Below are positions 10,243 through 22,215 of a DNA stretch of 64,000 bases, piece after piece (the first letter of the stretch is position 1; each line of letters starts with the position of its first letter). Below the pieces are notes generated by a model. It was not told where the DNA came from. It searched no databases and saw nothing but the letters and a program-made list of their open reading frames with translations. The stretch covers positions 95,535,235 through 95,599,234 of the forward strand of contig OY829326.1 in assembly GCA_963691655.1 (NCBI GenBank). The letters are read 5' to 3'. Origin of the DNA: Toxonevra muliebris. Lineage: Eukaryota > Arthropoda > Insecta > Diptera > Pallopteridae. A program made the translations under genes and the position numbers.

Positions 10243-12236
10243 AAATCCTAAAAACCCAAATTTTGTGTTATTTATTGTATATGTGAGACATTCCTATATG
10301 TTTCCAGTTAATCTAAGAAAAAGTTTCAATCCGTAAAAGAATATACTACTGCAAGAAAAAATTTGCATAAGCAAATGGTTCGTTTTTGTTAGCGCGGAGT
10401 GTAAATCTGGAAGACAACGGTGATGAAGATTGTACTTCCAGAGCGGCCAATAGTGTTCTGACCATTATGGTTCTAGGCATCGGTGGGTAGTCTTGGTCTT
10501 AACCACTAGCTTATTTTCTTGTCCAAGATTCTTGTAAAGGCGAAGTTTGAAAAAAATATATTTTCGAGATGGTTGAACAGCTCTTAAATAATTCTCTGCC
10601 ATTTATATGCGATCAGACTCCTTTAGAATGTTGTGAATATGTTAGGAACAGCCTTTTTTTTGTCGTAAATGTTCAAGAAATCATGTTTTTTCATGTGTCC
10701 TCAACTCTTAAAAAGTAGTAAAAATTGTTTAGAGAATAATAAAAATGTTGTTAACTTTCAAAACTCACGAGTCAGTCTGTTCAGTAAAAATTTTGCAATC
10801 GATTTTAAACAAACTTCCCGATGAGCTAGAGACTTGAAATTTTAAATATAGTTCAGAACTGGAAGACAATGCAATATGAAATATCTAAAATATATATAAA
10901 TATAATAATATTTAAAATATTAGCATCGGAAGTTTTTAATTTTTTTTCGTATTTTATTTTATAATAATTTTTGCTATAGATTGGCAGTAAAAATTGATAC
11001 AAATAAATATATGTGAAGTGGTTATATAAAGTATTTACATTACAATTTCTGTGTTATATTTTCTCCGTTTGCTTGTCCCATTTTTACTTTTGAAGTAACC
11101 CACAGATTTCCAACCGTACATACAGTTATCAGTGATTTTTTTAACGAACAAACTTTTTTACTTTTTAAGGAAGACTTGAAGCGTATTGAAAAGAAGCGTG
11201 AATTGTTAGAGAAACCGACATTTTCCATTACTGGCGCTTAACCATTTTTTTTTTTTGCTTTCAAAGAGGTCAAAAAAATTGGAAATAGTTTTGGCTAAAA
11301 TCGCTCTAGAATATATGTGTAAAGGGATTCTTTGAAATTTACAGTCGATTGAAAGTTACGGATATTTATTTGCAGGCCCTGATACTGCAGTCATGCATAT
11401 TTGAACTTTGAAACTAGTTTTATGTTATGTGTAATTATGATGTTAGCGACAGTCAAAGTCAAAATTTGTCAAAAACAATAAAATTAATTATTTTGTTTGA
11501 ATTTGAGATAAAAATAAAAAAAAACAAATAAAATACTTCCCGTCATACTAGCCAGATAAAAAAAGTAGCTATGAATACCTAGGAATTTAAATTTTTTATA
11601 CAAAATATTTAGTTATTTAAAAAAAATTGATAAAAAGTTTATTCAGCAACAAATACTTTTAGGCATTCAACTTTTTCGGCTTCATAAAACCACGCCCACT
11701 CAATTTTTTAGGGTTTTGAGATCAGATTTATGCTTTTTACATTAAAATTTATCAATCCCAATTTTTTTTAAATCAATCAAAAATTTGGGAACTAGAGAGT
11801 TAATTCTGGTTCCGGCTACAGGTCTATCGATTAATACGCTGATTCAATCTTTGATTTAAGATAAGCAGAATCATGGCAGCCATCGGCCAACTTTTTTTTT
11901 GACACAGGTTTTGTTAAACGACAGTCGTTTTACAGATATATAGTCGATGTAACTGTATATTTTGACATAAACAAATTTTTAAGCAATTCTTGAAATAAAT
12001 AATATTTGTCAGCTCTTTCGTCAGTGAACAGTTATTTAGTCCTACTCGTCAGCTTTTTATTTGGAGTATCTACTATTTATATTTTCTATGTTTGCAAATA
12101 CTTAGATAGAAAAAATTTACTTTCAGATTTTTATTTTTTATATTTTAAAAATCCTTCGGTCTTCGGCTGAAGGTTAGATGAATGGCCGAAGTTCGGCTTC
12201 GGAAAAAAAACAACCTTCGGACACTACTTTATTTTG
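10243..12236. other. AT-rich intergenic DNA
   Basis: No coherent protein family. A minus-strand frame at 11228-11040 is featureless. Near 12150-12215 there is a short run of TTCGG-type repeats (CTTCGGTCTTCGGCTGAAGG, then GGCCGAAGTTCGGCTTCGG) with hairpin potential. A partial CCACGCCCAC module lies at 11690. Confidence 0.4.
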
Positions 12237-13450
12237 TTAATAAATACCGAATAAATATCTGCTGAATCTGTATTTAAATTGAAGTGGGCTTGACAGCACA
12301 TCCTGATGTAAACGATGAGTGACGATGTATTCCATTCCATAAACTTCGTGGCCGTATTGATGAACGAGTTTTGATGTGGTGTTGGTCACAACAATACCCT
12401 TTTGGAACGATGCCAAGCTCGCTTTGTCTACTATTATGGACTGCGACATTACATTCATCATTTTATCTAACACTTTGTTTTGGTCATGAAGTATTAAACC
12501 ATAGGGCCTTTTACAGGAAGCGTAATTTTTACAAGCGAGCGTAGAATTTTGCAAGTCTTACCAATCGTTCACTAATTGCGCGAAATCAGCGCATTTGCAT
12601 GGATTATATTATATTTTGCCATCCATATAGCAGCGTCTTATTGCGTAAGCTATAGTGTTTGAGAACACTTCAGCTGTTAATTTTACCTTTTGTCGGTTTA
12701 CTCCCTTGACGTTCAAGTGTTTCTCAGACAGCTTGTAAACAATTGATACGCCTGAGCTCGATGTACGGTTTAAAACTTGCTTCAAAGTCTGGATACTAAT
12801 CACTTTGTTTTCAAGCTTGAAACCATTGTCGATAAAGTGATTGCGGACTTATTTGAGCAAAGGTGAAACATCTGCAAATATAAATACTTTTTCTGAAGTA
12901 TTGGCTGGATTCCAGAACCATGTATTGCCTTCAATTAGAAAGAAACAACTAATATCAAACATTTTAATAACTGTTTACTGATAGAGACACTAAGTTCTCT
13001 CCAAAGCGTTAGATTGTTGGACCCCATCTCGAAAACGATTTCAACAACCGTGAAACCCATATTGTGCAATTTGGTTGTTATTGCTTTCGTCATTTTACAG
13101 TCAAACCCACAAAAAATTGGTTGCTTCCATGAAGTTTTTAAAACACGTACTATTGCTACTCGTATATAATTGCTGGGGTTTCTCACTGCCTTAGTTAATG
13201 TGTCGAACTCATAAGAAAAGGAAATTTTCATTTCATCGGGCAAGGTGACTGTTCTTTATCACTTCGATTGTGTTGTGCAATATCCCCTCTTCCATATGAA
13301 CTGAACGTACCCACTCATTCATTGTTGTTATGCTAGGCAGTGCCAACCCCTTTTGTACCAAGTGTTTATAGGCTCTTGAACCTGCAGCATACACAGTGAC
13401 ATATCCTGCCAACCCCAGTACACATTTCTGTTTGTGTACAGCTTTCGAAT
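12237..13450 (-). pseudogene. P-element-type transposase relic
   Basis: Minus-strand blocks occur in the order of P-element/THAP9-like transposases. GYVTVYAAGSRAYKHL and LPSITTMNEWVRS lie near 13400-13290. PDEMKISFSYEF follows (the D-E-M block, first catalytic Asp region). WKQPIFCGFDCKMTKAI is near 13120, FEMGSNNLTLW near 13010 and KLSEKHLNVKG near 12735. FQKGIVV, GMEYIVTHRLHQDVL and PLQFKYRFSRYLFG lie at 12415-12245. The family's Asp in the D-x-G block reads Glu (FEMG). The HQDVL block runs straight into SSPLQ, lacking about 20 residues that normally carry a catalytic Glu. Frameshifts separate the blocks and no THAP DNA-binding domain is visible upstream. Clearly dead; transposase identity is strong. 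Confidence 0.85.
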
Positions 13451-13889
13451 TTGTTGCTCAGTGAAAATGAAATCTTAAGCTTTCACTATGACTGCCAAAT
13501 TTTTATTTACAAACTTGCAACTTCATTTGCATCGTTTCTTTCGATCATTTGCATCATTTCTTTTCAATATACATATGTTGCACTTTCTATTGTTTTAGAT
13601 CTGAACATTTCTTTATTCATTTGTTTATTTTTGCATAAATGCGACATTTTTTTTAATACTTCAATTTGAGGTTTTTTATTTATATACATTTTTCTATTGT
13701 TTTTCAGAATTTTGAGTTTCAAGAAGAAAAATCTCTGTTAACAATTACTCACTGCATAACATTGATATTTTCATGTTTTTCTTTGACATGGCTTATAAAT
13801 TTAGCCCACGACCAAAGCAAAAATTTGTCTCCACAAAAACTGCATCTTATGTTATGAATTTTACCACAATCATTTTATTAAATTAAATG
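13451..13889. other. Upstream flank of the P relic, nothing coding
   Basis: T-rich sequence with two featureless plus-strand frames. A short TTTAGCCCACGACCAAAG at about 13799 resembles the inner end of the CACTG element's terminal repeat (CTTAGCCCACGACTCGAG near 9746). It may be a fragment of another copy. Confidence 0.35.
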
Positions 13890-14450
13890 ATGAATATCAG
13901 ACAAAATATCGACCAAAACCCAGACCTAGACCAAAAACTAGTGCCAAAAAATACAAACCAATAATTAAAAGATAACTGGAGCAAAACAGAGACCCAAAAT
14001 TCAAACTAAAAACGAATAGAAATTTAGGTGGAAATTTCGACCAAATTCAAACTAAAATGCAATTACTTTTTTTCAGATCGAAGTTCAAACCAAGAAAAGG
14101 ACCAAATATAGATCGAAAATCTAGATCAAAATGAGACCAAGTTCAGACTAAAACTTTGATTTAAAAACAAAAAAAAACAATATTCAGACCACGAATCGGA
14201 CCAAAATTGCTACAAAAATCAATCAAAATGCGGCCAAATTCAGACTAAAACTCAGATTAAAAACCCATAATTCAGACCCAATCCACACCGAAACTGAGTT
14301 CGAAATTTGGATCAAAAATCAAACTAAAATTTAGAAAAAAATTTGGACCACAACTCAAATCAATAGTTAGACAAAACTTTAAGCCAAAAGGACGCCAAAT
14401 ACCGAACGAAAGCAAACAAAAATTCAGACCAGTCTCTTGAGTAAAAAATG
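13890..14450. repeat. Degenerate A-rich short-unit repeat (ACCAAAATTCAGACTAAAA)
   Basis: About 550 bp in which variants of GACCAAAATTCAGAC and CAAACTAAAA recur every 10-25 bases. The plus strand is strongly purine/A-biased and poor in G and T. No single period is fixed, so it is a cryptic simple repeat rather than a tidy satellite. No coding role. It stops just before the piggyBac-like TTAA site. Confidence 0.55.
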
Positions 14451-14492
14451 CGCCAAAAGTTAATAAAAAATGTTATTTGAGATTTTTCTTAA

Positions 14493-15859
14493 CCTTCATC
14501 CGTTCTTCGTATCAATTTGATACGAATCGCAACTTTCGAATTAAATATTCTTTTTAAATCAAAGCATTTTTGATCAAACTTTTGGCTCAAGGAATTTTTT
14601 TCGATCCTCTATCAGAAATTGTTTTTGAAATTTGTGTAGCATGCGCCGAGTGCTGCCAACAACAAAAGGTACACAAAGGTTCCTCGCGTATCAAATAGAT
14701 ACACATGTGCAAGCGTTACCTTTGTTTACATATTTATATGTGTTAAAGCCCTAATACCCCGCCATTTCTATTTACTTTTCCTCTAGCGCCATTTTATAAA
14801 ATTGTTACGCGAAGAAAGTACATTTTAGTCAATAATAAAAGTTTTTTTGTTCGAGTTGAATTCCGGTTTTGAAGATGATGCAGAAATTGATTTCGATTCG
14901 TTTATAAATATTGGTGATTATATAGCTTCATTAAGTTGTAGTGAAATTGAAAATGAATACGATGCAGACGATTATAATGGCGTTGAAGAAGACGAAGAAA
15001 TGCAACAAAAACGAGAAGCAACATGTACTGGACCAACTGACTCAACTGATTTTGTTGTATCAAAAGATAAAACCACCAAATATTATTTCGAACCTCCAGC
15101 AATAATGTAAAATAGAACAAGCTCTCATTTGAATTACGAGAAACACCAGGTAAAACATTTTTTCATTTTTTTTTTTTCAAAATAGGTCCAACTATCTTCA
15201 GCTCAGTTCGATGTACCGCTATTTATCGTCTTTTTTGCTGTTTTGCCTCTAACAAAATTTAAGAGAATAAGCGAATGTGTTCGTTTCGAAAAGAAATTCG
15301 TTCAAGGGACAAAATGACAAATGGTTCAATCGCGTAAAAATGTGTTACGTAGTTGGAAAAGATGTTACAGTTGATAAATAGCTAATTTCATTTAAAAGTC
15401 GTTGTCTATTTACTCAGTACATACCGAAAAAATATCGTCACCATTGACACATGCATAGGCAGTAAAAAAACGCGCTCGTTGTGCAAGGTGCAAATACAAA
15501 CAATAAAAAATCTGTACAGTAGTCGTTTCGATAAATGCAAAAATTTTGTTTTTAATGGGCATTATTTCAAGTTATGTACTGCATGAGTTGATAAACTTTG
15601 ATTTACTTTCTTTTACCCTCAATTATTTTATTTTTGTTTCTTGATTTATTGAATGTTATTCCAAAAATATTTTTTTTCAATAAATAGAAAAAAAATTGGA
15701 ATTCTTGTTAAATTTTGTTTTACACTACCATTTGTATTATTTTAAATGATCTGTTTCCATTATGGCTCATATTTACATGAAATATCGAGTTTTATCGGTG
15801 CGTATCAATTTGACACGCTAGGAACCCTTTAGACTGGCGAAATGAAGGACGGATGAAGG
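14493..15859 (+). mobile_element. piggyBac-like element in a TTAA site
   Basis: TTAA at 14489-14492 and 15860-15863 flanks a 1367-bp segment that starts CCTTCATCCG and ends CGGATGAAGG, a perfect 10-bp terminal inverted repeat. Farther in, AAAGGTTCCTCGCGTATCAA (about 14675) is inverted as TTGACACGCTAGGAACCCTTT-like sequence near 15810-15832, a subterminal inverted repeat typical of this superfamily. The left end also has a palindrome, CGTATCAATTTGATACG (from 14508). The interior keeps pieces of a piggyBac transposase. TTAA-specific insertion is family knowledge. Confidence 0.88.
14847..15600 (+). pseudogene. piggyBac transposase, internally deleted
   Basis: The acidic N-terminal region is open from about 14847 to 15108 (FEDDAEIDFDSFIN and further acid stretches). 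After stops and shifts, RFEKKF and SRDKMTN (15285-15330) and DVTVDK, then RCLFTQYIPKKYR (about 15360-15440) match the start of the catalytic domain, including the first catalytic Asp in the T-V-D motif. The sequence then jumps directly to the C-terminal cysteine-rich domain: KKRARCARCKYK, SRFDKCKNFVFNGHYFKLC (15465-15595). The rest of the catalytic core is deleted. One conserved Cys reads Phe. Frameshifts and stops lie throughout. A deletion derivative, incapable of encoding transposase. Confidence 0.8.
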
Positions 15860-15863
15860 TTAA

Positions 15864-18268
15864 GTAATTGTTTGGTGAAAAAGCCTTCTTTTTTTTTACT
15901 AATAACTGGTTAACCGTTGGAGATATCAAAAAATTAATTTTTACAAAAAAAAAAAAAAAAAGCTTAAAAAAAGTATGCTATAATTTTTTCGAATATGTCA
16001 TGGCTCAATAATAAGATTATAGCAGTGCTACAAAAACATACGTAAACGTATATTTTGTTTTTATATACAGGGTTGGAAATCCCTTCTGGCAAATTCATAA
16101 CGAAACAGCTGATTTACTTTGCTCCCATATTTTTTGCTTGATTTATTTGAAATAAGAATTAGACGAATAAATTGGGAAGAAGAGAGCTGGTGACTAAACT
16201 TTATTACTGAGCCATGGTCATTGTTATTGTCAGCGTACTTTACTACGCAAGATTAAAAATTCACCAAGGCTGCGAAAATAAACGAAAATGTTGCCTAAAA
16301 GTATGCATCACTTATTTATTTACTTTTTCTACCACAAATTTGATAAAAAATAAACTTTTCTCGCTGCATACATACATGCCCACCACGCGCGACAAACAAC
16401 AGCTGGCTAATCAAAATCAATTAAATCTGTACACAGAGTATGAGAAAATAAAGTGGCAATAACTCATTGAGGTATGCAAGAAAACAGAAAAGAAAAATGT
16501 ACAATGATCAGCCATGAACGCATAAATTTGATACATTCCTCGCTCTACATGCATAAATTTCTTCAAGTTTTTGCAGCTGTTATTGTTGCTGTTGGTAGTT
16601 GCTTGTTTTGTAGTTACAAAACAAGCAATTGCAACAAGACCGCTTACAATATCGTCGACCCACCGATATTGCTTGCACTGTTGCAGCAGTAGGCATTGGC
16701 AGCATTTCATGTTAATATTATAAAAAAGTATCTACACTTGCAGCTTGCAGACGCAACGCACACTAGCACTATCGTAAAAAATATACCCACCACCATCGCT
16801 ACCACCGCCACCGTACAAACAACCTTCGTCATCATCACACTACAACAGTAGCCACAGCAGCAATAACGTCGAATCAACGAACTCATACACGAGCTGTGAA
16901 TGCCAACACCCGAATAAAGTTACCTACCGAATAAACGAACAGACACACAAAAGAAATAAGTTGATGATGCGGCATAGAATAGAGAAACAGTGATTAACAG
17001 CAATTCCTTCATTCTATACTCATTTGTGGCGAAGAGAGTCTAAATAAATATACATACATATGTATGAATGTATAAAAATACCAAAAACTATCTGTAGCAG
17101 CGAAGCAGCGACGCATCTACGTCGTTGTGTGGGCAGAGAAGCATGCTGCGGCGCTCTCTCAATGATCATGCCGGCAGAGAGCATTCGCAGAGGAATGAAC
17201 ATTGCCGTTGGCGTCGCAGTTGAACTTATAGCATTTTCCTCTTCCTTATGTAGTTAGTAGGCACACTACAATGATGATTATGATGTTGTTGTTGTGTGTA
17301 CGTGCTCGTCTGTTCGTTATTTTTGTGAAGCATACAAATATTTTATTCTCTATGTAGAAAGCAACCGCCATTTTATAAGTTTTTATGAGTTTGGTTTTAC
17401 TTTATCTTGAGTGATTTGTTGCTTTCTCGTTATTTTAGCTTGACGATAACTTTGTTGTTTATCTTTGTTAGCATTGTGCTCAGTATCTGCTGTTGTGTTG
17501 TTTTCACTTTGCTTGCGTTTTTTTTTTTGCTTTGCTATGGTGTGGCGTTTTGGCCTCGGCGTATGTATATATATAAATATATATGAATGTGCTTATATGT
17601 ATGCATAAATATCTATGTATCTATGTCATGTTGCTGGCAGCAGTCAACCGATCGTATTTTATTCAAGTATGTTTTAAAATTCATACACACATATATACAG
17701 TATGTGTTCGCTAATTCGAATATTTGATTGCCGACCTAAAGTTGTATTAACGAAATGTTTGTTGGATAAAGTTGGTAGTTTTGATAAAAAGAAAAAAAAC
17801 AAATAGAGAAAAAATATTTCGAAGTATGTATGTATGCATATTTCGCTTAAGTTACAAAACCTTTTTTTAGAAGACCCAAGATAAAAACACGTTAAAAACG
17901 GGGTAGCTTCTAGTGGCACAAGATCCTGTAGAGAATCAATAGATTACACTTCAGCCTACATAACAAAATTACTAGACAACTCTTTTCAATCAATCGCATA
18001 ACTATTTTCATCGGTTTAGATATTTGAAGAAAAGAAAGCTAGCCGCACATTCCTATATTTGAATTCAGTTTTTTCGAGACAAATACTTTATTTGTGTTAC
18101 CATATGAATAGAATCTATGTTATATGTTTGTACGCGCATAGCTCGGCTGAACATCATCCGATATGTATGGGGATTTTTTTTTTGCTACGGGGCTGAAAAT
18201 TGGAAATTTCCTCCGGAGAAGTCTAAAAGTCTTTAAATACAGAAATTGCATACTTTCAGGGGTTATTT
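15864..18268. other. Long non-repetitive-looking stretch, possibly host regulatory or untranslated DNA
   Basis: No transposon family is recognised. From about 16730 to 17260 the composition becomes less AT-rich. CA-rich strings include CACCACCATCGCTACCACC. GCTCTCTC and GCAGAGAGC (17152-17181) form an inverted, GAGA-like pair. (TG)-rich and TATATA-rich strings follow to 17600. Such sequence is common in long untranslated leaders and control regions of fly developmental genes (general knowledge). I cannot identify an exon or a transcription start. Plus-strand frames at 16214, 16474 and 17060 have no protein features. Confidence 0.3.
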
Positions 18269-19850
18269 TTGTCCCTCAGGAAAATGCGTGGTGCACCACC
18301 ACACCAAATTCGAACATTGTTCGCCATCATAATTTCGAAATGTTTTCCATTCATAGCAAGCGATTTGTGCAACAAGTACAAGAATGATATGGCTTATGAT
18401 ATTTTGTACAGCACTCGCGGAACGACCGGAAATCACGAAATTGAGATGAACGATGAGATTCGAAATGAGGCATTGATTTCGATCGAGGATATGCATGACG
18501 CTTTTAATAGTAAGTTACCGCGTGAGCGAGACTACGATCTAAATGCGTTGAATAACGCTGTTCGAGTAAATGTTCTGAAACTGAATGCCCAACAAAAGAA
18601 AGTTTACGACACATTGAAGGCGATTGACAATGGCAACGGCGACTTTTTCTTTCAGGGTGCTAGCATCAATGTTTGTTGTTAGCATCAATCCGTTCGAGAT
18701 CCGAAATTGCCGTGGCGGCTGCTTCCCCTGGAATAGCTGCAACATTGCTAGAAGTCGGTCGGACAGCACATTCAGCCTTGAAATTACCTTTAAACCTCCA
18801 AGCACATGAGGAGCCGATTCGCAATATCTATAAAAATTCAGCGATGGCACAAGTATTGAAAACAGACAAAATCATCCATCTGGAAGAGTGCACAGTGGCA
18901 CACAAACGTACATTGGAGGTCTTCGACAGAACGATGAAAGACTTGCGCAGCAATACTAGACTCTTCGGTGGTGCGACGATTCTGTTGGGCTCCGATTTTC
19001 GTGAAACACTTCCGTCATTTCACGCTCGACTGCAGCCGATGTACGATGAAAGCGCATTGAGGGTGTCTAGTGCTATCCGAACAGTATATGTGTCATCACA
19101 GGAAAGCTTCCCATAGACATACATGCGACAGAGCTCAAAAAAAAAATGGAGGAACGTCGACGATATATATCGGAGTGACAGCAGCGTTGGGTGTGCACGG
19201 GGATGTGGAGTGGGAGGAGACCAAGGAGGTGGTTTTAGTCGGTAGTAATCCTATATAACCGTAGAGCAGGAGTTCTGCGGTATCTATGAAGATTTCCACC
19301 TTCCAACGAACGAAAAAAAAGCAGCCGATGAACTGAACGCATGTTTGAATGTGTCGCATTTGTGGCGATATGTGAAAAGGCTGCCAAACTTGTGCTCACA
19401 AAAAAAGTGCTTCTTTTTCTTCTAAACAACTTTTCTTTAGACACCAAAAACGAAAATACATAATTTAAGAATGCCCTGGTAAAGTCTTAATAAAGCCATT
19501 TTCATGATTTCATGTGCCGCTATAAATAATGGTCTTCAGATTCGAGCTCAATACTACATGTTGCCAGCCAGTCTGATGGAAAAAACTCAATTTGGTGGCA
19601 TAGTGTAATCAAACGCAAGTACAAAGGCGAGCAAATACTCATTCCGAGAATTCCAATGCTACCTACTGACTTGTCTTTTGAATTCAAGCGTATTCAGTTC
19701 CCCGTTCGACTCGCTTTCGCCATGACGATCAACATGGCTCAAGGACAATCGTTGCAAGTGTTCGTCTACGCACCGAATAACAAAACAAACAAAGTTTTCT
19801 ATCATAAGGCGCTGCATTGGCCTAAAATTTTTTAAATCGATTCTCCATGC
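18269..19850 (+). pseudogene. Helitron helicase (PIF1-like) relic
   Basis: Plus-strand blocks run in Helitron RepHel order. GAPPHQIRTLFAIII and DLCNKYKNDMAYDIL come first, then EALISIEDMHDAF and KLNAQQKKVYDTL. EIAVAAASPGIAATLL, GRTAHSALKLPLNL, HLEECTVAHKRTLE, FGGATILLGSDFRETLP, ADELNACLNVSHLWRYVK, LIPRIPMLPTDLSFEFKRI and FPVRLAFAMTINMAQGQSL follow. The Walker A loop (G-G-T-G-K-T) is missing: the frame breaks at 18660-18690 between two copies of TAGCATCAAT. Near the C-terminus SLQV runs directly into FVYAPNNKTNK, skipping about 30 residues that include the usual Y-V-A-C-S-R block. No Rep domain or element ends are visible. The helicase acts in rolling-circle transposition (family knowledge). 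Confidence 0.88.
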
Positions 19851-20617
19851 GAATAAAACACTTTCATTTCGAACGATACTTTAAAACTTGCCAAAACAAA
19901 ACAAAAATAGGCAGTACTTAACTCATATTTATATTTTTCTCGCAAGCTTTATTGGCTCAGTGTAAAAATAAATGTAAAGTTTCTTTCTCCTGTCGTGACG
20001 TTCTAGGAATAAATAAGGTACGAGGTTTTACTATATTTGCCCTCTAGTTTCAGTGTGTAATATGGCTAAGTCGTCCATAGAGTTCTATAACTTTAATAAG
20101 AGGATTAGTCGTTTGATTCAACTTACCGATTTTTTGTTTTTTTAATCGGGAAACACTGCGACTTTGCAAAACAAAGATGCCCACTTTAGGTAAAAAGCAT
20201 TTACTCTCCATCTGTGGATTGGACCTGAGGCAGCTGGGACGACACATCGAAGTGGCACAATTTTGTCATTTAAAAACAAAAATTCTACAAATCAACAATA
20301 GAACATATTTTAAGCACAATTCGTAGAAAGGGTGGTCTGTATGAACATCCCTTACCATTAGATTTTAAATATTACCTGCGATCGTATCTGTTACTTACAT
20401 TAACTCTCTCAAAATTTCAATCGAATAAAAAACTTGATTAATTTAGATCGAAACGAAAATGTTGCATGGATGCAAATGTGAAATCTAGAGATGATGATTT
20501 TCCACAAGTTGGTATAGGCTAAAATACAATAAGGGCTTCCAGAACTGCTAAAGGAAATAAAATTAAGTGATAATGAGTTATACGAGATACCTAATTTGGT
20601 TTATCGATACGAGATAA
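19851..20617. other. AT-rich DNA between relics
   Basis: No recognised gene or repeat. Confidence 0.4.
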
Positions 20618-20752
20618 ATTTAAAATATCAGAACAAGATAACGAGGATCAGATGTGGGAGGAAATTGCACCACTAAATAATGACATTAAATTTGATGGAC
20701 TAGAAAGCTTTGCAGAATATTTAATTCATAAGCTTGCAGGAATATCTATGTA
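20618..20752 (+). pseudogene. Possible C-terminal scrap of a P-element-like transposase
   Basis: An open plus-strand run, EQDNEDQMWEEIAPL then KFDGLESFAEYLIHKL, ends at a stop. The G-L-x-x-x-A-x-Y-x-x-x-K-L pattern resembles a block found late in P-element/THAP9-like transposases (G-L-x-x-x-A-G-Y-I). It is short and the flanks do not support it, so the assignment is tentative. Confidence 0.35.
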
Positions 20753-21051
20753 GAACCACTACGGATCCATCGCACCAACTGCATATCTTTCGGCATCATA
20801 GCAAATAGAAATTTTTACATCTATAACTGTCTAATACACCGAACTACATGACACATTTTCTAAGTAGATCCGATTCGGAAATCGACGAATTTATAAAAAA
20901 ACGATTTATCGTAAAAAGAACTTATTTTAGAATACATTTCCTAAGCCAACGGGTTAAAGGAAAATAAACTATGTAGCGGAAACACATTTGTTTTTTTTTT
21001 CGTTTTGTTAAAATTTAATTAAAGCAATGAATCATAATTGGTCGTAAAAAA

Positions 21052-21466
21052 ATAATAAATAAAATAAATAAAATAAATAAAATAAATAAAATAAATAAAA
21101 TAAATAAAATAAATAAAATAAATAAAATAAATAAAATAAATAAAATAAATAAAATAAATAAAATAAATAAAATAAATAAAATAAATAAAATAAATAAAAT
21201 AAATAAAATAAATAAAATAAATAAAATAAATAAAATAAATAAAATAAATAAAATAAATAAAATAAATAAAATAAATAAAATAAATAAAATAAATAAAATA
21301 AATAAAATAAATAAAATAAATAAAATAAATAAAATAAATAAAATAAATAAAATAAATAAAATAAATAAAATAAATAAAATAAATAAAATAAATAAAATAA
21401 ATAAAATAAATAAAATAAATAAAATAAATAAAATAAATAAAATAAATAAAATAAATAAAATAAATA
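21052..21466. repeat. 9-bp minisatellite (AAATAAAAT)n, ~46 units
   Basis: About 415 bp of an apparently perfect repeat of AATAAAATA phase. The minus strand reads as an endless L-F-Y tripeptide, which creates a false 148-codon frame. The near absence of substitutions implies recent expansion or ongoing homogenisation. It is not a gene. Confidence 0.95.
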
Positions 21467-21959
21467 TATTTTTGTCAAATCAGTATTGAATTAAAAAAAA
21501 AACTCATGATATAAAAACTCCGGTATGCTAACATACGCAAACGCAACAACAAGAACCCAACAAAAGCAAATCAACAATCACATCGACTATAGATGAAATA
21601 CACAAAAACCCGGCAAAAAACTCTACTTTAAATATTCAAAACATTACAAATTTATAAAACATAGTAGGCACTATTATAAAAAATTAACGTTCTTATTATA
21701 CAGTAGGATGTAGTAAAAATATAAAAATATTAGAAAACATTGGCTATGGCTATAACCTTTACAGATTCATCCCGTGATCACAATTTAACCAAAGAAACGG
21801 TTTTTAAATGACGGTAACCACTAGCCACCAAAGATTTTTTGGTGGCAAGTACGAATAAATCGACGATTTCCTAATGTTTGTTAGGAAAAACATAAAAAGT
21901 ACTCTAGAAGAATTAAAAAATAAATAAAATTCCGTAAACTTTGAACTATATTTGATCCA
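21467..21959. other. AT-rich DNA, nothing recognised
   Basis: No family-like frame. Confidence 0.4.
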
Positions 21960-22215
21960 AATTGTTGAAGTGGTTCTCTCGCAATACCTAGTATTGTATT
22001 TAAATCTAATTTCATTCATATTCTGATCCATTTCGTGCCAAATCCGCATCAGCCGAGTTTTGAATTGGTTAATATTAAGACCTTTCGTGATACCAATTTT
22101 GCGCAACATATAGTTCCATGTACAGAATTCGAGAAGAGATTAAGATCTGGCGACTTAGACGGTCAGTCTTAGCACCAATCTTGAGTGCGTTATGCCTGGC
22201 GTGATGGAGCAGAAT
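21960..22215 (-). pseudogene. Tc1/mariner transposase C-terminal fragment
   Basis: Read on the minus strand, EDSAPSRQA and RTQDW resemble the Q-Q-D-x-A-P-x-H block with the second catalytic Asp. PSKSPDLNLF resembles the W-P-x-x-S-P-D-L-N-P block. INQFKTRLMRIWHEMDQ (22070-22005) resembles the C-terminal L-K-x-x-L-x-R-I-W helix. The blocks lie in different frames, so the copy is dead. No terminal repeats found. Confidence 0.55.

Noticed and set aside
13799..13830. Second CACTG element
   Set aside because: Only about 25 bases resemble the inner terminal repeat; no CACTG end or protein.
18263..18850. Minus-strand open frames over the Helitron relic
   Set aside because: Antisense shadows; the helicase blocks are on the plus strand.
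21032..21478. 148-codon minus-strand open frame of repeating Leu-Phe-Tyr
   Set aside because: It is only the translation of the 9-bp minisatellite; no start context or domain.
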